A DNA stretch of 64,000 nt, taken from assembly GCF_024362695.1 (NCBI RefSeq), contig NC_065422.1, positions 6,757,534-6,821,533 on the forward strand. The letters are read 5' to 3'. Both the position numbers and the translations under genes were made by a program. The notes below the pieces were generated by a model that worked only from the letters and a program-made list of their open reading frames with translations, ran no database searches and was not told the origin of the DNA. This DNA is from Pectinophora gossypiella (taxonomy: Eukaryota > Arthropoda > Insecta > Lepidoptera > Gelechiidae). This document shows, piece after piece, positions 1 to 11,910 of this stretch. The number at the start of each line of letters is the position of its first letter. Position 1 is the stretch's first letter.

Positions 1-63
1 ATGCAAACAAATGTCAAATAGCAATATTGCTTTTGATGAATCGCTTTGATGTGGCCTTTTTCG
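1..63. repeat. half copy of a palindromic MITE
   Basis: The stretch with GCAATATTGCTTTT and TTTGATGTGGCC matches the right arm of the element at 6792-6930. It lies in a TRP gene intron and is cut by the window edge or truncated. Confidence 0.5.
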
Positions 64-290
64 CCCGCTTGGTACACTTGGATTTTTTTTTTTAAATGAC
101 TCTTAATTTTAATCATGTAGTTGTAAATTTAAATATCGTGTGAGTATTAATTATATTAGAATAGATACAGTTATGAAAAACCACATAAACGTGTCCTTCG
201 CTACGCAAGCCTATAGCCAGGGTCCCGACCCTAACCGTTAGAATTAAAGATCAATGATCAGTGATGTTTTAAAAAATCATAATCACATAC

Positions 291-3200
291 CTGACATCAT
301 GAGGGTCAGGCAAAGTGGCGCCGCGATCAAGGAGGATCTTGATGATCTCGTAGTTGTTCTTGTGAGCAGCTAACATCAACGGAGTGACGTCAGGAGTGAA
401 CATTGCTGTGTTGGGGTCCACCTTCTGCCAACTCTGTTGACAAATTATGGTTCGCTTTAAGACTTGAGAGGCAAGTCAGCATAGGTTATGTATGTTACGG
501 CTAATACCCGAAGTGCGGCTACACCTAGTTATAGCCGGTTAGAACTAGGTGTAGCCCTTACTCTTGATTAAACCTAGTACGAGCCGATGGTTTTCGAGTA
601 TAACTGGGTCTAGCCTTCATCATGCCGGCTACAACTAGGTCCAGCCATTCCCTGTTGGATAAAACTAAGTCTATCCGATATAGGTCTAGCCGTAACATAT
701 ACACAAAAATACAATACACGTCTCACTTCTGGGCGCAAGCCTCCTCTCAGTCAACCAGATAGTATTTTGTTTATACTCCTGCATATCATAATCCGCTTGT
801 GTCGCTTGCCGACTCTGTGTGCAGCGAGCATTAGTCAAGTTCTAGTAAATTCGAGAAGGGACTGGAATATTCTAGACGTTTTATTTCACCCTCGATCGCG
901 ACCGGAACATTTTAATAAAGTTCCTTTTGAAATTTTACACGTTACAATTAAAACTTTGTTCTATTTAAAAGGTCACGATTATAATAAAGAAAAAACAAAG
1001 AACGTAAGTAATAAGACATCAGCCGAGATGGTACCCCTTTTAGGTTTTAAGTCTTACGTTTCAAATATGTTGGAATTGTAATATTAAGAAGTTAATGTAA
1101 CTAAAAACTAAATAAAGATTTTATCTAACTATGCACTCGCGTAGCGTCGTCTATAATGGCCGAGCCAACTGCGTTACTGACAACAAAAAACAGTCAAATG
1201 AATAAATAACTTACATAAAGTTCGTTTTCCTTGTGAATCAACTCCTCATGCTCCAATAGGAGTTCAACGGCCTCCACAAACTCAGCATTAATGGCCTGAA
1301 GCAGAGCGTCCTTAGTTTCCACCCCCATGATAACCAGCAGTTCTACCATCTCCATATTCTCGCCATCGATGGCCAAGGTCAATGCCCCGCGGCCCAGGGA
1401 GTCCACGCAGTTCACATCGATGTGTTTCTTACGATGGGCTTTTTGAAGAATCCTTTGTGAAGAAAGATTTAACATCAACATTTGTACATTATATGGGCGA
1501 TGGACTGATGAATTTAGGACTTGTGATTAATTGTCACTCTGTCCACTTTATTAGGAATTACAAGTTTCTGTTTGTAAAGATCTTAAAACAATTAAAACAC
1601 ATAATAACGGGTTCTTACCACGTTTAAAGCAGGGATATGAGACTCCCGATATTTCGACACTGTTGCAAGTGCCATGATCACGGCAACGGTCTCATATCCC
1701 AGTTTTAAACGTGGTAAGAACCCGTTATTATGTGTTTTTAATTATGATAATAACCGCGTAAACTTAAAACAATCTTAAAACAACATGGGTCGCCCTTGCT
1801 GGTGATCCGCCTGCGCCTGTCCAACTGAAATATCAAATTTTCGTTACTATCCATTAACTTATCTGGTAATCACTTGGCATGGGAGAAGCTCGCTGACGAA
1901 GGCTGAAACAGACGTATGAGGCCTAAAGATGATGGTGATGATAATATTTAACTAATTGCATGAATGAAATGATGGAACAGAGTGATTATGATAGGTACCA
2001 ATAAGTATAATACATGGACCTAGGCTATTTATCGAATGGCAACAAAATCTAAACCAATAAATCCAAATAATTTAGTAGTCGGGCCCAAGATTAATTCGAA
2101 AAGTTTTAGATCGTTAGAAAGTAACTTGTAACTTTTTTTCATCTCGACTCACCCACACAGACGACTCCATAGAGTACATCATCAAATAACGCCTGTCTAC
2201 CAGAGATATAGGTGTACCAGAATCTCATGGTAAATGGGGAAATCAAATTTCTATAGTAAGCAACACTCGGGTAATTGGATGAAAAAGTCTTGATATTTTT
2301 ATTTTTTACCTATTGACGGACACTATGGACATATAAAGTACTTATACAATGGTTTCGTGCTACTTTTTATCCTTTATAATTTGACGAAGCGTTCAGACAT
2401 CGGGCCGGATATTGTCCGCCCGATCGTCTTGTGAACGCTAACGCCTGATTGTGAGGTTGTCTGCTTATCCACTCATCACATCAAAAACGACTTGAAATTT
2501 TATATGGAGATAGATGGAATAGAACATACGCTATTTTTTATTCCGGGAAAATAATTGCGGGATTTTTGAATAGATTCCATATATAATAGATTGCTTGAAT
2601 CGATAGATGTCGCTAGCGAAGGTGCGGGAAAAATCTAGCTAATGTAGGTAGGTAATGAAAAACAATATATTTATGAATTTTTAATATTCAAGTATACTTA
2701 CCGAAAAAAAGTATTAAAACTAGTTAGTCCTACTTACGGGTCTTGTACTTTGACTTGACAGGTGACAGTTTAACATTACCATAGGAAAATCATTATATTT
2801 TTTACTTTTTTTATGCCATCAGATTCTGGTAGACCTTAACATGTTTTTTTTATCTCACTATTTTTACTTTTTCCTCGGATGGTTGATTTTTACACCAGGA
2901 TTCTAACTAAGATACTCGACTCTTCCTCCACTCGACTCGGCGTCAGCTGAGCATTTTACTATTTTAAATTGACATTTACGTCCTCGACTTGAGGACGTTA
3001 CTTACTGGAGTCGAGCATAACATACTGCCAACATAATAATACGAAAATAATGACGTTTCAGTCAGCGATACATCCAACTAAGTACCTACACCTCACCGAG
3101 CTTTCTGTTAGAGCAACGTGATAGGTAGTGAGCCGTATCGCCGTCTATAATGATCGCGCCAACTGAGTCTGAAAACTGCACTAAGATAAATTAGTAACTA

Positions 3201-6200
3201 ATTAGTGCAAGTCTGGTACCCGGGTTCGAGAGGACGCTCCCCGTTTGAGAAGAAAACCGCTGAACTACAGGACTACAGTGCCTAAGTAATTATATCAAAA
3301 AGTAATAAAGTCATTCGCTTCTAGTAGTAGACAAGCGTAAATGTGGTTCCACGCTCTATTGAAAACACAGGACAAGACGAACACGAACTCTTTCGCCAAA
3401 ATGTCAAACATCCAAGTTGAGAACTGGCAATAATATAACTATTTTCCCGTGAATCCGGTCTGTTGGCATTCGGGCTGAAATTGGCAAATTCTCCGACAAT
3501 CAGATTAAAGTTGGACAACAATTAGATTCTGCTTGCCCGTCTCTTGGTCGATGACTTGATGGGAGTAATTCAAGTTACATTTTGGTCTTATTGTATGATT
3601 TAAGGCACATCGAACAATGTTTTAAGGACAAATTCAAGCATTAAGTGAGTCAATGTTAAGGGTTGTAACGGGAGCAATCCAGATGCGATTTTTTTTTATT
3701 TTATGTTTTTTTGGTAAATATTTGCTCAATTTGGAAAAGGGTAAAATGTTAGTGAAAATATTATTATTTGTAACTCCCCTATTGTTAATGGATTAGGTAT
3801 GTTTGTTGTCACGAATGTGACATGCCGACAGGTGAAGGGATACTGTGTAACTAAGGTTTAATACTGCCATTGTAGCTAATAAGCCCAAGAATTACGCAAC
3901 AACCTCCGTGGTCTAGTAGTTAGACCGTCAAGCTCACTAGCTGGAGGTCCGAGTTCGATTCGCGATGGGAACATTGTCGAAAACACTTTGTGAGACTGCC
4001 CTTTGTTTAGTAAGGCCATTGCAGGCTTGAATCAACTGATTATCCGTAGAAGTAAGATAGTCCCGGCTATCTCAAACGCGTGAGTGTATAAAATGTATAT
4101 TTATCAATATATGCAGATTTAGCGAACCCTTTAATAGAAATTATTTTTTTTTTTTTTTTTTTGTTTTTTTTTTGTTTTTGTTTAAGTATTTAATGTGACA
4201 TCGAACATATAAATCTTCTTTCTTTCTTGCAAATTGTAAGCTGAAGAAAGGATACCTGTACCTAACAGAATGATGAGGTTTAAAAGACTAATGAAATGAG
4301 TCACTGGTAATGCAGGCAATATACAACTTAATCCAATTGGATATTGACAAAGCTGTACTAATCACGTGAAATCAATGTAATTGGCGACGAAGCCAAACAA
4401 ACGTGGCTATGATCCTTTTGGTTGAACGTTGGACTCACGATCCGGAGGCCCCGGGTTCGAATCCCGGTGGGAACATATCACAAAAATCACTCTGTGATCC
4501 CTAGTTTGTATCTGATTGTCCGAAAGTAAGATGATCCGTGCTTCGGAAGGCACGTTAAGCCGTTGGTCCCGGTTACGATTTACTGATGTAAGTGAGTAAT
4601 CGTTACATAAGCCATGTCAGGGGCCTTTGGCGGCTCAATGATAATCTTGACACCAGGGTTGATGAGGCTGGTATTCCATCTCACAACCCACACGATAAGA
4701 AGATCTTTTTGGTAGTGATTTGTACAATACAATACAAATGTACTTTATTGCACCAAAATAAAAGAAAATAGTTACAAAACACACAACCAGCAGGGCTAAC
4801 GTGCGCAATTTGATACAATTATCCATCGATTCAATAAATTTTGTCGAAATCGATAAGTTTGTTTTTTTCCCTAACATGCGTGCCACGTGACTTTCTTCGT
4901 ATTTTGACAGAACGACATGACTTATTTGGGTTCACATATTATCTCTAATCGACAAAAGGACATAATTATATCGTCAGAATCGATAAAATGACCGTCACAA
5001 AATTAATTTTATCACATTGCGCATGTTACCTTACAGGTGTGGCAAATAGCGGCCTTATCGCTTAAAGCGATTTCATCTAGACAACCATAAGGCGAGGAAA
5101 TTTATACCTAACCTAACCTACCTTGTTTGTTTGGTGAAAAGTATTTAAGAAAAAGAAAAGCGAAAACAAAACCCTTTAAAAGCCCAAGTACGATAAACAT
5201 ATCAGAACGCTAACCTCCCTTGACTAAGAAGCATATTGCATGACGCTAAAATATTTTTAGCTAGATAAATAGATATAGTGCTGATAACCGTTTTTAAGGT
5301 GTACAGTTATAGATCAATCAGAGAGAGTAGTTTTATTTTTACCGGATTCTTATTCGGGTAGCTAAGGAATCTTCGCCGCAGCCATGTGTCGGAAAATGCG
5401 AAGGAATGGGAAAAGCAGTGCGTCTCATTGCCGTATTGTGTTGCCTTAATGTTGATATTTACAGACAATTTGAGCTCACCTCCTGACGTTGGCCATGTCG
5501 CCTCTCTCGACAGCCAGGAGGTACTTCTTCTCCTCGAGGGTCAGGGACTTCGGTAGCACCGGCAGCTCCATGGGCTTCCGGACGCCTTCTAGCTCGGGGT
5601 CACCCTGCAGACCAGTACAATATTTAGGTCTGTTTCGATTCTCACTAACGTGTGATGACTTGCTGGATAAGTTCTGGATGGTATGACACTAGTGAGGAAG
5701 ACTCTAGGTAAAATATATATAGCTAGACATATAAGAATAATATATAATTACTTATACATCTATACAGAGTGTTAGTGACGTAACGAATACTGAGAGGGAT
5801 AATTCAGACCATGATTCTGAATTAATATCAAGTGGAATTTTCCGTCGCAAAATTCATGTTTTTTTTTTAAATTCTTTTCAATTCTAGACTTTTGCGACAG
5901 AAAATTCCACTTGATATTAACTCAGAAGAATGAGCTCAATCATTCCTCAAATCATTACGATGTCACTAACACCCTATATACCTAAGTATATACTTTTTTG
6001 TACCAAAAAGTGCATTTTTCCGTCGCAAAACTATGGAACTGAAAATAGTTAAAAAAAACAGTAACATTTTCACAGTGACATCGTAACGAATACTGAGGGG
6101 GATGATTCAGCTCATTACTCTGAGTTAATATCATGTTGTATTTTCCATTGAAAAAGTATAGAATTGAATATAATTTTCAAAAACACAAAACAATCATGAA

Positions 6201-6701
6201 AATTATGTGACGGAAAATTCGACTTGATATTAACTCAGAATCATGGTCTGAATCATAGCCCTCAGTATTCGTTGCGATGTCACTGTGAACACCCTGTATA
6301 AAGACCTTTCCTAGAATCCATAAAAGTAAATTGAAAATGTAAAGATTTTTCTACGTAAAAATATAATAACAAATAAGTAGGTACATATCTGCCTAAAGAA
6401 TCTAACTTTGGCAATAATCTAGGTAAGTTCGCAAATTGGTATATTCAGCTATCGAAAAAGCATCGTAAAGAAAAGTCTGTGTTCGGAGAAATTAGTGGGT
6501 TTAGGGGTCCATAACCTCGGGGTTGTTTTGCGTCCCACAGCTGGACACAAACTTCGCCTTGACTGGAGCATTCACCCCGAATTCCTTTACACATATTACT
6601 CCGAGCACAAGACATAAACATTTGGTTTGGTAACCAACTAAACATTGCACCAGAGAAAAATATTCTATACTCACGGACTCCAAATCCTTCTTGTCGGCCA
6701 T
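291..6701 (-). CDS. Trpgamma: TRPC-type cation channel, best fit TRP-gamma, N-terminal part (gene continues past the left edge)
   Basis: Four coding exons can be joined on the minus strand: 6675-6701 (start codon, MADKKDLES), 5480-5604, 1215-1452 and 291-433. Every junction is GT-AG and the phases agree, giving 177 codons of the N-terminus. The translation has the TRPC ankyrin region: an acidic N-terminal helix (LTLEEKKYLLAVERGDM), then repeats around NCVDSLGRGALTLAI, DALLQAINAEFVEAVELLLE, and SWQKVDPNTAMFTPDVTPLM leading to ILLDRGATLPDPHDV. From memory the KVD-NTAMF stretch fits insect TRP-gamma better than TRP or TRPL. TRPC proteins are tetrameric plasma-membrane cation channels gated downstream of phospholipase C. 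The pore and TRP box would lie left of position 1 and are not seen. The start was chosen because it gives a short exon that splices in frame; a further upstream non-coding exon is possible. Family is firm, subtype less so. Confidence 0.85.
483..713. mobile_element. MITE-like element built of short dyads
   Basis: Ends are inverted (ATGTTACGGCTAATACC at the left, a match to its complement at the right ending GCCGTAACATATAC). The interior repeats short units of the type ACTAGGT-TAGCC in both directions, about six times. It sits inside the intron between TRP exons 291-433 and 1215-1452. No ORF. Confidence 0.55.
1590..1744. repeat. long near-perfect inverted repeat (hairpin)
   Basis: Left arm 1590-1643 and right arm 1689-1744 are complementary over about 54 bases with only a few mismatches or gaps; the loop is 45 bases. 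Inner stem ends are GGGATATGAGAC on one side and GTCTCATATCCC on the other. It lies in the TRP intron and has no ORF. It is probably a transposon-derived foldback. Confidence 0.8.
1745..3899. other. TRP intron, no gene seen
   Basis: AT-rich intron sequence. A repeat fragment with CTCGACT/GAGTCGAGCAT motifs at about 2915-3025 recurs at 16470-16505 and 18300-18650. No exon with coding character was found. Confidence 0.5.
3900..4090 (+). repeat. SINE family A, 5' part
   Basis: The head has the tRNA-like A box region (TGGTCTAGTAGTTAG) and B box (GAGTTCGATTCG), followed by the ACTTTGTGAGACTG body seen at 7146 and 27345. It lacks the family tail and is followed by poly-T-rich sequence. Confidence 0.65.
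4400..4705 (+). repeat. SINE family B, near full length
   Basis: tRNA-like head with GGGTTCGAATCCCGG, body ATCACAAAAATCACT, central module GTGCTTCGGAAGGCACGTT, and tail CACCAGGGTTGATGAGG ending near ACCCACACGATAAGAAG. The A box is somewhat degraded. Confidence 0.7.
4724..4760 (-). repeat. LINE 3' end scrap
   Basis: AATACAAATGTACTTTATTG recurs at about 44775-44795 and is the complement of a retrotransposon tail ending in a CAATAAAGT poly(A) signal. Confidence 0.4.
5765..5978. mobile_element. MITE (GTAACGAATACTGAG family)
   Basis: Palindromic element whose ends read GTTAGTGACGTAACGAATAC and its complement (GATGTCACTAACACC). The interior has GGAATTTTCCGTCGCAAAA arms. It lies in the first TRP coding intron. 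Confidence 0.7.
6073..6298. mobile_element. MITE (GTAACGAATACTGAG family), second copy
   Basis: Same family as 5765-5978, about 100 bp further on, with ends CAGTGACATCGTAACGAATA and its complement. The two neighbours in one intron suggest nested or serial insertion. Confidence 0.7.
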
Positions 6702-6791
6702 AGTGTCGGTTTACCCCGGCCGGGCACGGAGCAGCGTCCACCTCAACTGGCGACTAATTCTATGCTGATAACATTAAGTAATACATGGCGG

Positions 6792-6930
6792 TTAAAAAGG
6801 CCACATCGAAGCAATTCATCTAAAAAAGCAACATTGCCTTTTGCGCATATAAAAGTAAGTGCGCAATGCAAACAAATGCCAAATACTCGTAGCAATATTG
6901 CTTTTCTAGATGAATTGGTTCGATATGGCC
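6792..6930. mobile_element. palindromic MITE just upstream of the TRP start codon
   Basis: Left arm AAAAGGCCACATCGAAGCAA and right arm ending GGTTCGATATGGCCT are inverted, with GCAACATTGC/GCAATATTGC inside. It begins about 90 bp upstream of the TRP ATG at 6701. Fragments of the family occur at 1-63, 52068-52100 and 59945-59985. Confidence 0.65.
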
Positions 6931-7145
6931 TGATCTTATCTCATCTACGATATTTGACACCACTGTTAAGCAAAGGCTTCCCCTTGATTCCGCCACTCTT
7001 GTTGAGTTTTTCACACCGTCTTTTGTTTTCGTAGTCCATTTTAATTTTAAGTTTTGATTTTAATAATTTTTAACTTTATTTCATTATTATTATTATTTTT
7101 AATTTTAATATATGGGACATAATTATATCTTACAATATGGGTAAC

Positions 7146-7480
7146 AGCCTCCGTGGTCTAGTGGTAAGAGCGTTAGGCTCACGATCTGGAGGTCCGGGTT
7201 CGATTCCCGATGGGGACATTGTCGAAATCACTTTGTGAGACTGTCCTTTGTTTGGTAAGGACTTTTCAGGCTTGAATCACCTGTTTGTCCGAAAAAGTAA
7301 GTTGATTCCGTGCTTCGGAGGGCACGTTAAGCCGTTGGTCCCGGCTATTAGCCGTAAAAACACTTCCACCAACCCGCAGTGGAGCAGCGTGGTGGAGTAT
7401 GCTCCATACCCTCTCCGGTTGATCGAGAGGAGGCCTGTGCCCAGCAGTGGGACGTATATAGGCTATTTATGTTATGTATG
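7146..7480 (+). repeat. SINE family A, full length
   Basis: tRNA-like head with TGGTCTAGTGGTAAGAGCG and GGGTTCGATTCC boxes, body CACTTTGTGAGACTGTCC, shared central module GTTAAGCCGTTGGTCCCGG, then the family A tail containing GGAGCAGCGTGGTGGAG and CCCAGCAGTGGGACGTATA. Best copy for defining the family. Confidence 0.8.
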
Positions 7481-7569
7481 TATGTACAATATGGGTGCCT
7501 ACCTGAAATAAATGCATTTTATTTTCTTTATTTTATTTTTTTATTTTACGGGGTCTGCTTCGACTTCTG

Positions 7570-7714
7570 TACGGTCACGGGTACTAATATGTATACACTT
7601 TTCAACCATGTCACATTAAATTTTTTGACAATTTAAACCGTAAGCCTCATTAAATGTTAAATATGATAGTGCGACAGGGTTCTAAAGAGGGTACATGATA
7701 TTGCTCATGACTGT
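7570..7714 (+). mobile_element. MITE (TACGGTCACGAG family)
   Basis: About 145 bp; the start TACGGTCACGGGTACTAATA and the end GATATTGCTCATGACTGTA are imperfect inverted repeats. Relatives lie at 9984, 16180, 43279, 56444, 56886 and 60096. Confidence 0.75.
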
Positions 7715-8554
7715 ACCAGTCTTGAGGCACCCAATGAGTAACACGGAAGTACTTACAGATTTTATTTAATATTAAAATAAGTGTACAAGTGTGCTTAACA
7801 GCTGCCCACGTTCTTCTTTTTGAAGAAGAAGAACAGACAAATAAAGTAGATGAGCAACCATAACTTTAAAACTACATCTATAACGTCTTTGAAAGCTTAA
7901 GCCTATGCAAGTATGCATACTAAGTCGAAACGCAGTGAAGTCCTTCTGCAGTGAATCAATATAGAATCGCTAGAAAATAGTGGTAATGGACACCTACGGT
8001 TCATCATACTCATCTTAGGACTTCAACAAGTCAGAGGTCTATAGTGGCTCAATGCTAACCCTGACACCAGGGCTGACCAGATCGGCCATTGGTCTCACAA
8101 CCCACACGATAGAAGAAAAGAAGAGATAAGTTCTAATTAGATATTTGCAAAAAGACCAACGATCCTAGAATGTTTTTGAGTTAACGGCAATTGTAGACTT
8201 CCGGTGTTCGAAGAACTACCCACCCATGGTATAAGAAAACCAGGTACTTGTCCTCAAAAGTGACAGCTAACGTTTCAAGGTTAGCCCAGCTGACGTCGTC
8301 CCACCCTGCGTTGCCATTTCGTAAAAAATTAATTACCCGCGACCAATGTTTTTATATTAAGTACTTTGCAAGGAAATTATGAACTTTTAGTAAAAGATTT
8401 ACTTATAGTTTTAATGTTTTTTTATACATGGGACAAGTAATTAAATACATTACTCAGTAATTCACTTAATTTTCAATAATATACTTCCTTGGAATGTTGG
8501 AGATACAAATTTAATGGTAACATTTACGTCATCAAAGGACTAGCAATGGCGGCT

Positions 8555-8740
8555 TGTCATAGGATTGAGCATACCAGCCGGCTCTGCACGGAAACCGAGG
8601 ATATCGGGGCCTTCGACCAATAGCCGCTTGACGTCCATCTACGTAGATAGCATTCGTATCGTTTATTGGTCGAAGCGCTCAATATAGTTCGCGCCGCGCG
8701 CAGTTGTCATGCAGACACGGCTGGTCTGCACCATGTACCC
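8555..8740. mobile_element. inverted-repeat element, GC-richer than its surroundings
   Basis: Left arm includes CCAGCCGGCTCTGCAC and CTTCGACCAATAGC; the right arm carries their complements (TTATTGGTCGAAGC, GGCTGGTCTGCAC). A diverged relative occupies about 37385-37620 in vermilion intron 3. Confidence 0.55.
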
Positions 8741-8977
8741 ACCTACGTCAAGAGTGAAAGATGAGTTCTCAGTAGAAGCCATGGCAACTGTTATTGAATT
8801 ACCCGGCGTGAGGTTATGTCAGAAGTGGGTGACGGTCGTAATCGTCATGTCAAAACGGATTAGTACTACGGATGCGCGTTTGTGAGGCTTCATTGCGCGT
8901 TGTGTTCACGCATCGCCGCATTACAATAGATACGTGAAGATGTGTATTTTACATCTAGGTATTATAGATGGGGGGGA

Positions 8978-9197
8978 GCCGTGGTGGGTTAAGTCACATA
9001 CCTCCGAAATGCATTTCTCGGGAATGTGGATTTCGTCACGATGTTTTCCTTCACCGCTGAGTATGTGATAAAATCATATATGATCCAAACATGAGTTTAA
9101 AACAAATTCGATAATCATTGGTTTACGCCTGTGCTGGATTCGAACCTGCGACCTCAAAGTGAGAGGCAAGCGTTCTACCAACTGGACTACCACGGCT
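8978..9197 (-). repeat. SINE family C
   Basis: On the minus strand it begins with a tRNA-like head (GGTAGTCCAGTTGGTAGAAC, GCAGGTTCGAATCC). The body contains TCAGCGGTGAAGGAAAACA and GAAATGCATTTCGGAGG. Its tail is missing. Confidence 0.7.
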
Positions 9198-9273
9198 TCT
9201 TCTCTAGTTTTGTATTTTTGTATTCCCTGTGTGTGCAATAAAATATTTGTTATGTTATGTAAGAAAACAACAG

Positions 9274-9596
9274 TGGCCCCGATTCCTGCAAACACCTAAT
9301 TTTATTTTAATTTATACCTGTCATTTTATTATCCGCCGAAAAGGAAAGGGACGGATGATTGACAACTGTTAATTTTAAATTTAATGAATAACCCGGGCGA
9401 ATAAAAGTCATTTCGCTGATATGCAACCCGTTTGATGTCGGGTTATTGGCCAATATAAAATTTTGGGAGGGATTTTTTAATTTCTGCCTAAAATTGATGT
9501 GAGTTCGATTAATTTTATGCCAGTGGAATACCCGTCCTTTTCCTTTTCGGCGGATAAGAAAATGACAGGTATAACTTAAAATAAAATTAGATGGTG
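9274..9596. mobile_element. MITE with long terminal inverted repeats (GGCCCCGATTCC family)
   Basis: Outer end GGCCCCGATTCCTGCA; subterminal arms TTATCCGCCGAAAAGGAAA and TTTCCTTTTCGGCGGATAA are inverted copies of each other. About 320-385 bp, no ORF. Other copies are at 14437, 16506 and 25666. Confidence 0.8.
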
Positions 9597-9983
9597 TGTA
9601 GGTACTGCCTGAGCCTGAGAAACAAGCCTGAGAAAGCCCAGAGTTAGGAACGACCTCGGCTCATGTCGTAGTGATCATCCCTTCCAAACTACAAATAGAA
9701 ATAAACAATTACTTACTTAAACGCGTTTTCTGTTTTTGTACGCTCAAAACAGAAAAGTAAGAATATAAACTAAGTACATATCTTCAACGCTATGAATTAT
9801 GCATCACACGTAAATTTAATAACTCAAGTCTCTCTAGCTGGATTCTACCTAATATTTTCATTTACCTTTAATTTATTCCGAGATCATAAACTTCAGCGTC
9901 CAAACTAGGTAAGCAAGCACACTTATACTTAATCGTTCTTTGATGAATGTAACCAGCACCTAAACTTATATTCGGTGAATAAG

Positions 9984-10132
9984 TACGGTCACGAGTACTA
10001 ATATGTATACACTTTGCAACCATGTCACATTAACTTCTTTGACAATTTAAACCGTAAGCCTCATTAAATGTCAAATAAGATAGTCCGACAGGGTTCTAAA
10101 GTAGGTACATGATAGTGCTCATGACTGAACGT
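9984..10132 (+). mobile_element. MITE (TACGGTCACGAG family)
   Basis: Starts TACGGTCACGAGTACTAATA and ends near GTGCTCATGACTGAAC; same body as the copy at 7570. Confidence 0.75.
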
Positions 10133-11119
10133 AAATAAGTATGGTATTTATTTAACTGTTAGTTTCGAAGCATACTCAGTTGTAGGTAAGCAAATAGGCT
10201 ATATGACTAGGGCCAAAGATACCTAATTATAAAATGCTAATCTAGAAATCGGAGCTAGTCTAAGATGATTAAAATTAATGTCATTTTTATTTTTGATACG
10301 AAAAGCTATGCTGATACACATCTGTCACAAGCACAAACACCCAATCAATTCATCCTATAGTAGGTAGGCATTAGTGTCATTTTTACCCGATTGCAGCGAA
10401 GCAAAAAGGAGGGTTATGTGTTTGACTGTTATGTATCTATATGTATGTATGCGTGTATGCACGTCTGTTTCAACCTAACTTCTAAACCACCTGTCAGAAT
10501 TTAGCAAATGACGTGCCACCATATTATTATGCGTCTTAACTGTCTCGTGATTATAGGCTATGTGTCGTCACGCTAAATTCAACGTGGCGTCCTCTGCAAG
10601 ACAATAATTGAGGACATTTTTTTTCTGATGATAGTGTGTTTAGTATCAAATGAAAGAGCTCAATGTGCAGGTTTCAAATATATAACTAGCTTTATTTACT
10701 CGATAATTATGTGGAATTGGTAACGTCTCAGACATGTTCCGGATAGCTGTTATCTCTAAATCTTGCATAAAACACGTGTCGGAAGTAAATACGTTATCTT
10801 AATAAATAATCCCCATAATATTATAAATAAAAATATAATTGTAAAAACTAAAGCCCGACTACAAAAAACACACGCTCTAAAGAGTATGAAACAAGAAAAT
10901 AGGTAAGTATATTTATCTGAAATTATTCCGAATAGTGATGTTTAGAAGCTGTGGTCGGATTCCAATCTGTCCTAAGAGTTTGCGTTTTAGTCGGGTTTTA
11001 TAAACTTAGCCCTTATTTACAACATTCTGACTTTGGTCGCGGTGTGTTGCGTAGGCATTCCTCTTCACACTTTCACTACTTAAACACAAAAACAAAACTC
11101 TTTTTTTCGTGTGGGTTGT

Positions 11120-11366
11120 CAGTTGTACCTACCCCTCACCGACCCTTGTACCAGGGTTATTTTTGAACCACCAAAGACCCCTAACATGGCTCATGTACGC
11201 AACGACTACGTAAGTCGTAACCGGGACCGACAACTCAACCCTTCCGAAACACAAAATCATCTTAGTTTTCAAACAGTTACCTATATGACCTTCAATGTAA
11301 TCTAACAAAGGATAGTCGCGCAAAGGGATTTCGACAATGTCCCCATAGGGAATCGAAACCCCGGAC
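11120..11366 (-). repeat. degraded SINE with a mixed body
   Basis: It combines the family B tail (complement of CACCAGGGTTGATGAGG, degraded) with a family A-like head (TTTCGACAATGTCCCCATAG on the plus strand). Confidence 0.5.
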
Positions 11367-11614
11367 GAAAACAATGAAAGATTATAAACAGATAATACTC
11401 ACAGAAAACGGTCGCCGAGGCTGGCGAAACGCCACTCCTGCGCCTCATCGCCCCGCCCGCCGTTATATAGCGACCTCTGCGTTAGCGCCCCTCATCCAAT
11501 TAGCGACCCTCAGTGACAGTCTGGACAGAGCTGGTTATATGTACACACTTCCATCACGTGTACATGTTGATTAATGAGTTGTAAAACAAAGCTAAGATGC
11601 GTACAAACATAATA

Positions 11615-11910
11615 TAGGGTTTTAATGATATCGTAACGAAAACTTTGAAGGGTGATTGAAGCCATGATTCTTAGTTGATGTCAAGTTGAATTTTATGTAG
11701 CAAATGTATTAAACTGAAAATTATTTAAAAAAACACAAACAATTTCATGAATATTCCGAAAGGGTGTAAGTGATACCGTAACGAAAACTAAGGAGGATGA
11801 TTAGGCTCATTATTTCGCTAAAGTATAGAATAAAAAAAAATAAAAAAAATCATGGATTTTGCGACGGAAAATTCCACTCAGAATCATAACAGCTTGTAAA
11901 CGTTACTATT
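11615..11910. mobile_element. MITE (GTAACGAATACTGAG family), degraded
   Basis: Shows GATATCGTAACGAAAACTTT at the left and GCGACGGAAAATTCCACT at the right, as in the TRP intron copies. A second internal end at about 11770 suggests nesting. Confidence 0.5.

Noticed and set aside
767..1081. 104-codon ORF on the plus strand
   Set aside because: It overlaps a MITE edge and intron of the TRP gene on the opposite strand, has no domain-like composition, and no splice or codon pattern supports it.
1590..1744. hammerhead-type ribozyme in the hairpin loop
   Set aside because: I looked for CTGATGA and GAAA in the right arrangement on both strands; a GAAA is present but no CTGATGA core, so it is not supported.
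3901..4000. possible tRNA gene (TGGTCTAGTAGTTAG plus GTTCGATTCG)
   Set aside because: A and B boxes are present but no cloverleaf closes, and the same head recurs with a long common body at many sites, so it is a SINE. The same holds for 7146, 27345, 27728, 38153, 41100 and 62279.
6445..7034. ORFs around the TRP start codon on both strands
   Set aside because: One is a read-through of the TRP start exon into its intron; the plus-strand one crosses the palindromic MITE. Neither has independent coding support.
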